The position numbers and the translations under genes are program-made. This document shows, in pieces, positions 5,704-7,157 of a stretch of 7,157 bases of DNA. Each line of letters opens with the position of its first letter. The stretch's first letter is position 1. A model generated the notes under the pieces. That model saw nothing but the letters and a program-made list of their open reading frames with translations, ran no database searches and was not told the origin of the DNA. The DNA is from Chloroflexota bacterium (GTDB lineage: Bacteria > Chloroflexota > Anaerolineae > Anaerolineales > UBA11579): contig QKGK01000041.1 of assembly GCA_003250455.1 (NCBI GenBank), forward strand, positions 1 to 7,157, given 5' to 3'.

Positions 5704-7157
5704 CTAATTCTCAGGCGCTCCCGCCAGGATCCATTCTTCCAGCAGAGTTACCTCTTCGTCCGTCAGCTGGAAGTAGTGCGGGGTTTCCATCGTCTGGCGT
5801 ACGTACACTTCGCTGGCTTCCAGGTCTTCCGGGGTGATCCCCGGCCCGGTTTGTCCACCGGCCAGCAGCGCTTCGTAAGTGGTCACATTCAAACCGCCGG
5901 TCGCTGCCTCACCATGGCATGCTGAACAGCGCGTGGAGAGCATGGTGCCAATGCTGCCGTCGTAGGTCAGCGGCTCATCCGCGCTGTCTTCGGTTTCTTC
6001 GGGGACGACCGGTCGAGCTGCGATCAGCTCTTCCAGCTGTTGGCTGAGGAGCGGTTCCATTTCCGGGGCGTTGAACCCGGCATAGGTCCACACGTTCCCG
6101 TGGCAGGCTTCGTTTCCGCAGAAGGAATCGTCCACGGGGGGCTTGCCTTCCAGGGTTGCGAGGTCGTCAATGCCTTCGGGTGTGGTATGGCAGGCCTTAC
6201 AGGAGTTGTCTTTGACGCGTCCATGCAGGGCGATCCAGGTGGTGAGGGTGTGGGATACCGGTTCCGGCCCAGTCACCAATTCGATCTCGGTCGTGATCTG
6301 GTTCTCGGTGCTGGTGACCGGGATGGAGTGGCAAACGTTGCACTCCAGCCGCACGACTTCCCCGTCGCTGCTGAGGTGTTTCCCATCGTGGCAGCGGAAA
6401 CAGCCGGGGTCGTTCTTGTGTCCCAGGTTGTCCGGGTGCGAATCCCAGTCGATCTTCTGCTCGGGGAACACGCTGGTTTTGTAAATATCCTGCAGCACAC
6501 CAATCGCCTGAACAATATCGTCGTACTGTGCGACGTAAACATCCGGGTAGTTATCCGAATAGAACACGGCCAGCTCATTCATACTGTCCAGGGCAGTGTC
6601 TACATCGGGATAATCTTCTCGAAGCAGGGAGACGCCTTCGCGCACCAGGTAAGGCAGGTCGGAGGACATCAGGCCTTTGTACATTGCCTGGCTGATGGCG
6701 ACATCCGGCTCGGGGATGCGGTGGGTCACCCGGTTGTGGCAGGTAATGCAGTCCATTTTTACCAGATCGTCCTCGTTGATCTCGGCAGGGTCAATCCCGG
6801 CAGAAATATCTACGTATTCGGTCAGGTTGCCATCAACATCTTCCACCCGCACGTAGGGGATATCCTGTTCAAGGTCGTCAGTGGGGTAGTACATGATGTT
6901 GTTCTCAATATGCCAGTGGATGCCAAAGCCCAACCCTTCACGGGCAGTGCCGCCGCCTGTTTTCATGATCAGGTACAGGTTGTAGGCGGTATTGTTCTCG
7001 TTGGGCTGGTAAGAGACCATGTCTTGCAGACTGTCGGATGAGAACTTTTCGGGGAAGTGGCACGTTTCGCAGGAATCCTGCGCCGGGCGCATGTTATGCG
7101 CCTGGATGGGATATTCGTACTGCTTGGTGATATTGAGGACGACATGCCTGAGGTCTC
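5704..7157 (-). CDS. Multiheme c-type cytochrome, NapC/NirT-like, 5' end outside window
   Basis: The frame is open to the window edge, so the N-terminus, signal or membrane anchor and possibly further haem sites are missing. Counting from the internal Met at 7092, canonical CXXCH haem sites start at C8, C115, C231, C251, C298 and C389, and a CX4CH site (CGNEACH) is at 325-331. That makes seven probable c-type haems. Candidate distal histidines include H59, H61, H124, H225, H239, H281 and H290. The CFRCHDGKH motif and the spacing of the first five sites resemble NapC/NirT-family cytochromes, which pass electrons from quinol to periplasmic or exported partners. After an acidic linker (about 353-377), a C-terminal domain with CSACHG, GGLNVTTYEALLAGG and a possible Met ligand at M435 resembles single-haem class I or PSCyt1 cytochromes. 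The internal Met at 7092 is unlikely to be the start: 21 in-frame upstream codons contain no stop and read on naturally as NITKQYEYPIQAHN. The partner reductase is not visible. Confidence 0.85.
   Translation of the reverse strand, partial: DLRHVVLNITKQYEYPIQAHNMRPAQDSCETCHFPEKFSSDSLQDMVSYQPNENNTAYNLYLIMKTGGGTAREGLGFGIHWHIENNIMYYPTDDLEQDIPYVRVEDVDGNLTEYVDISAGIDPAEINEDDLVKMDCITCHNRVTHRIPEPDVAISQAMYKGLMSSDLPYLVREGVSLLREDYPDVDTALDSMNELAVFYSDNYPDVYVAQYDDIVQAIGVLQDIYKTSVFPEQKIDWDSHPDNLGHKNDPGCFRCHDGKHLSSDGEVVRLECNVCHSIPVTSTENQITTEIELVTGPEPVSHTLTTWIALHGRVKDNSCKACHTTPEGIDDLATLEGKPPVDDSFCGNEACHGNVWTYAGFNAPEMEPLLSQQLEELIAARPVVPEETEDSADEPLTYDGSIGTMLSTRCSACHGEAATGGLNVTTYEALLAGGQTGPGITPEDLEASEVYVRQTMETPHYFQLTDEEVTLLEEWILAGAPEN
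5710..5967 (-). other. C-terminal single-haem cytochrome domain of the multiheme protein
   Basis: Residues 376-460 counted from the Met at 7092 form a unit distinct from the multiheme part. It starts with YDGSIGTMLSTRCSACHG, continues with GGLN and a GITPED loop, and ends with the helix TDEEVTLLEEWILAGAP. This order is usual for small class I-like or PSCyt1 cytochromes. M435 in QTMETPHY is placed where such domains carry the axial Met. The acidic linker before it suggests a movable electron-transfer domain. Confidence 0.6.

Noticed and set aside
6040..7041. 333-codon open frame on the plus strand
   Set aside because: It is antisense to the cytochrome, whose repeated haem-binding motifs fix the coding strand.

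Overview
The window looks like ordinary chromosomal DNA from a bacterium, most likely a member of the Chloroflexota (Anaerolineae-like). This is inferred from the mix of genes: a free-standing helicase-C-terminal-like protein, a large NapC/NirT-like multiheme cytochrome with a CFRCHDGKH motif, and dispersed intergenic elements with GAGCG/CGCTC ends. No marker gene is present to prove it.

Layout. Positions 1-63 hold the intrinsic terminator of miaB. Positions 64-1437 (minus) are a complete miaB, the tRNA methylthiotransferase. Its promoter is very clear and lies so close to the ATG that the mRNA is probably leaderless. Positions 1438-2131 are a long non-coding stretch built from two diverged copies of one composite repeat, separated by three tandem 10-base units. 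Next come three genes on the plus strand: an MJ0936/YfcE-type metallophosphoesterase (2132-2686), a YegS/DgkB-type lipid kinase (2757-3692) with its own -10 box and strong ribosome binding site, and, 8 bases later, a 551-residue helicase-associated-domain protein (3701-5356). Positions 5357-5703 hold a third dispersed element with inverted ends (5439-5642) and a bidirectional terminator. From 5704 to the right edge (minus) runs a multiheme c-type cytochrome whose N-terminus lies outside the window.

How the genes relate. MiaB acts on tRNA, the lipid kinase on membrane lipid and the cytochrome in exported electron transfer. They do not form an obvious single pathway. The lipid kinase and the helicase-associated protein are probably co-transcribed, and the phosphoesterase may read into them. 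The cytochrome converges on this group and shares the terminator.

I found no convincing new defence, mobile or biosynthetic system. The parts most worth a second look are the repeat family, the leaderless miaB promoter, and the cytochrome, which has one CX4CH site and a fused C-terminal class-I-like haem domain.
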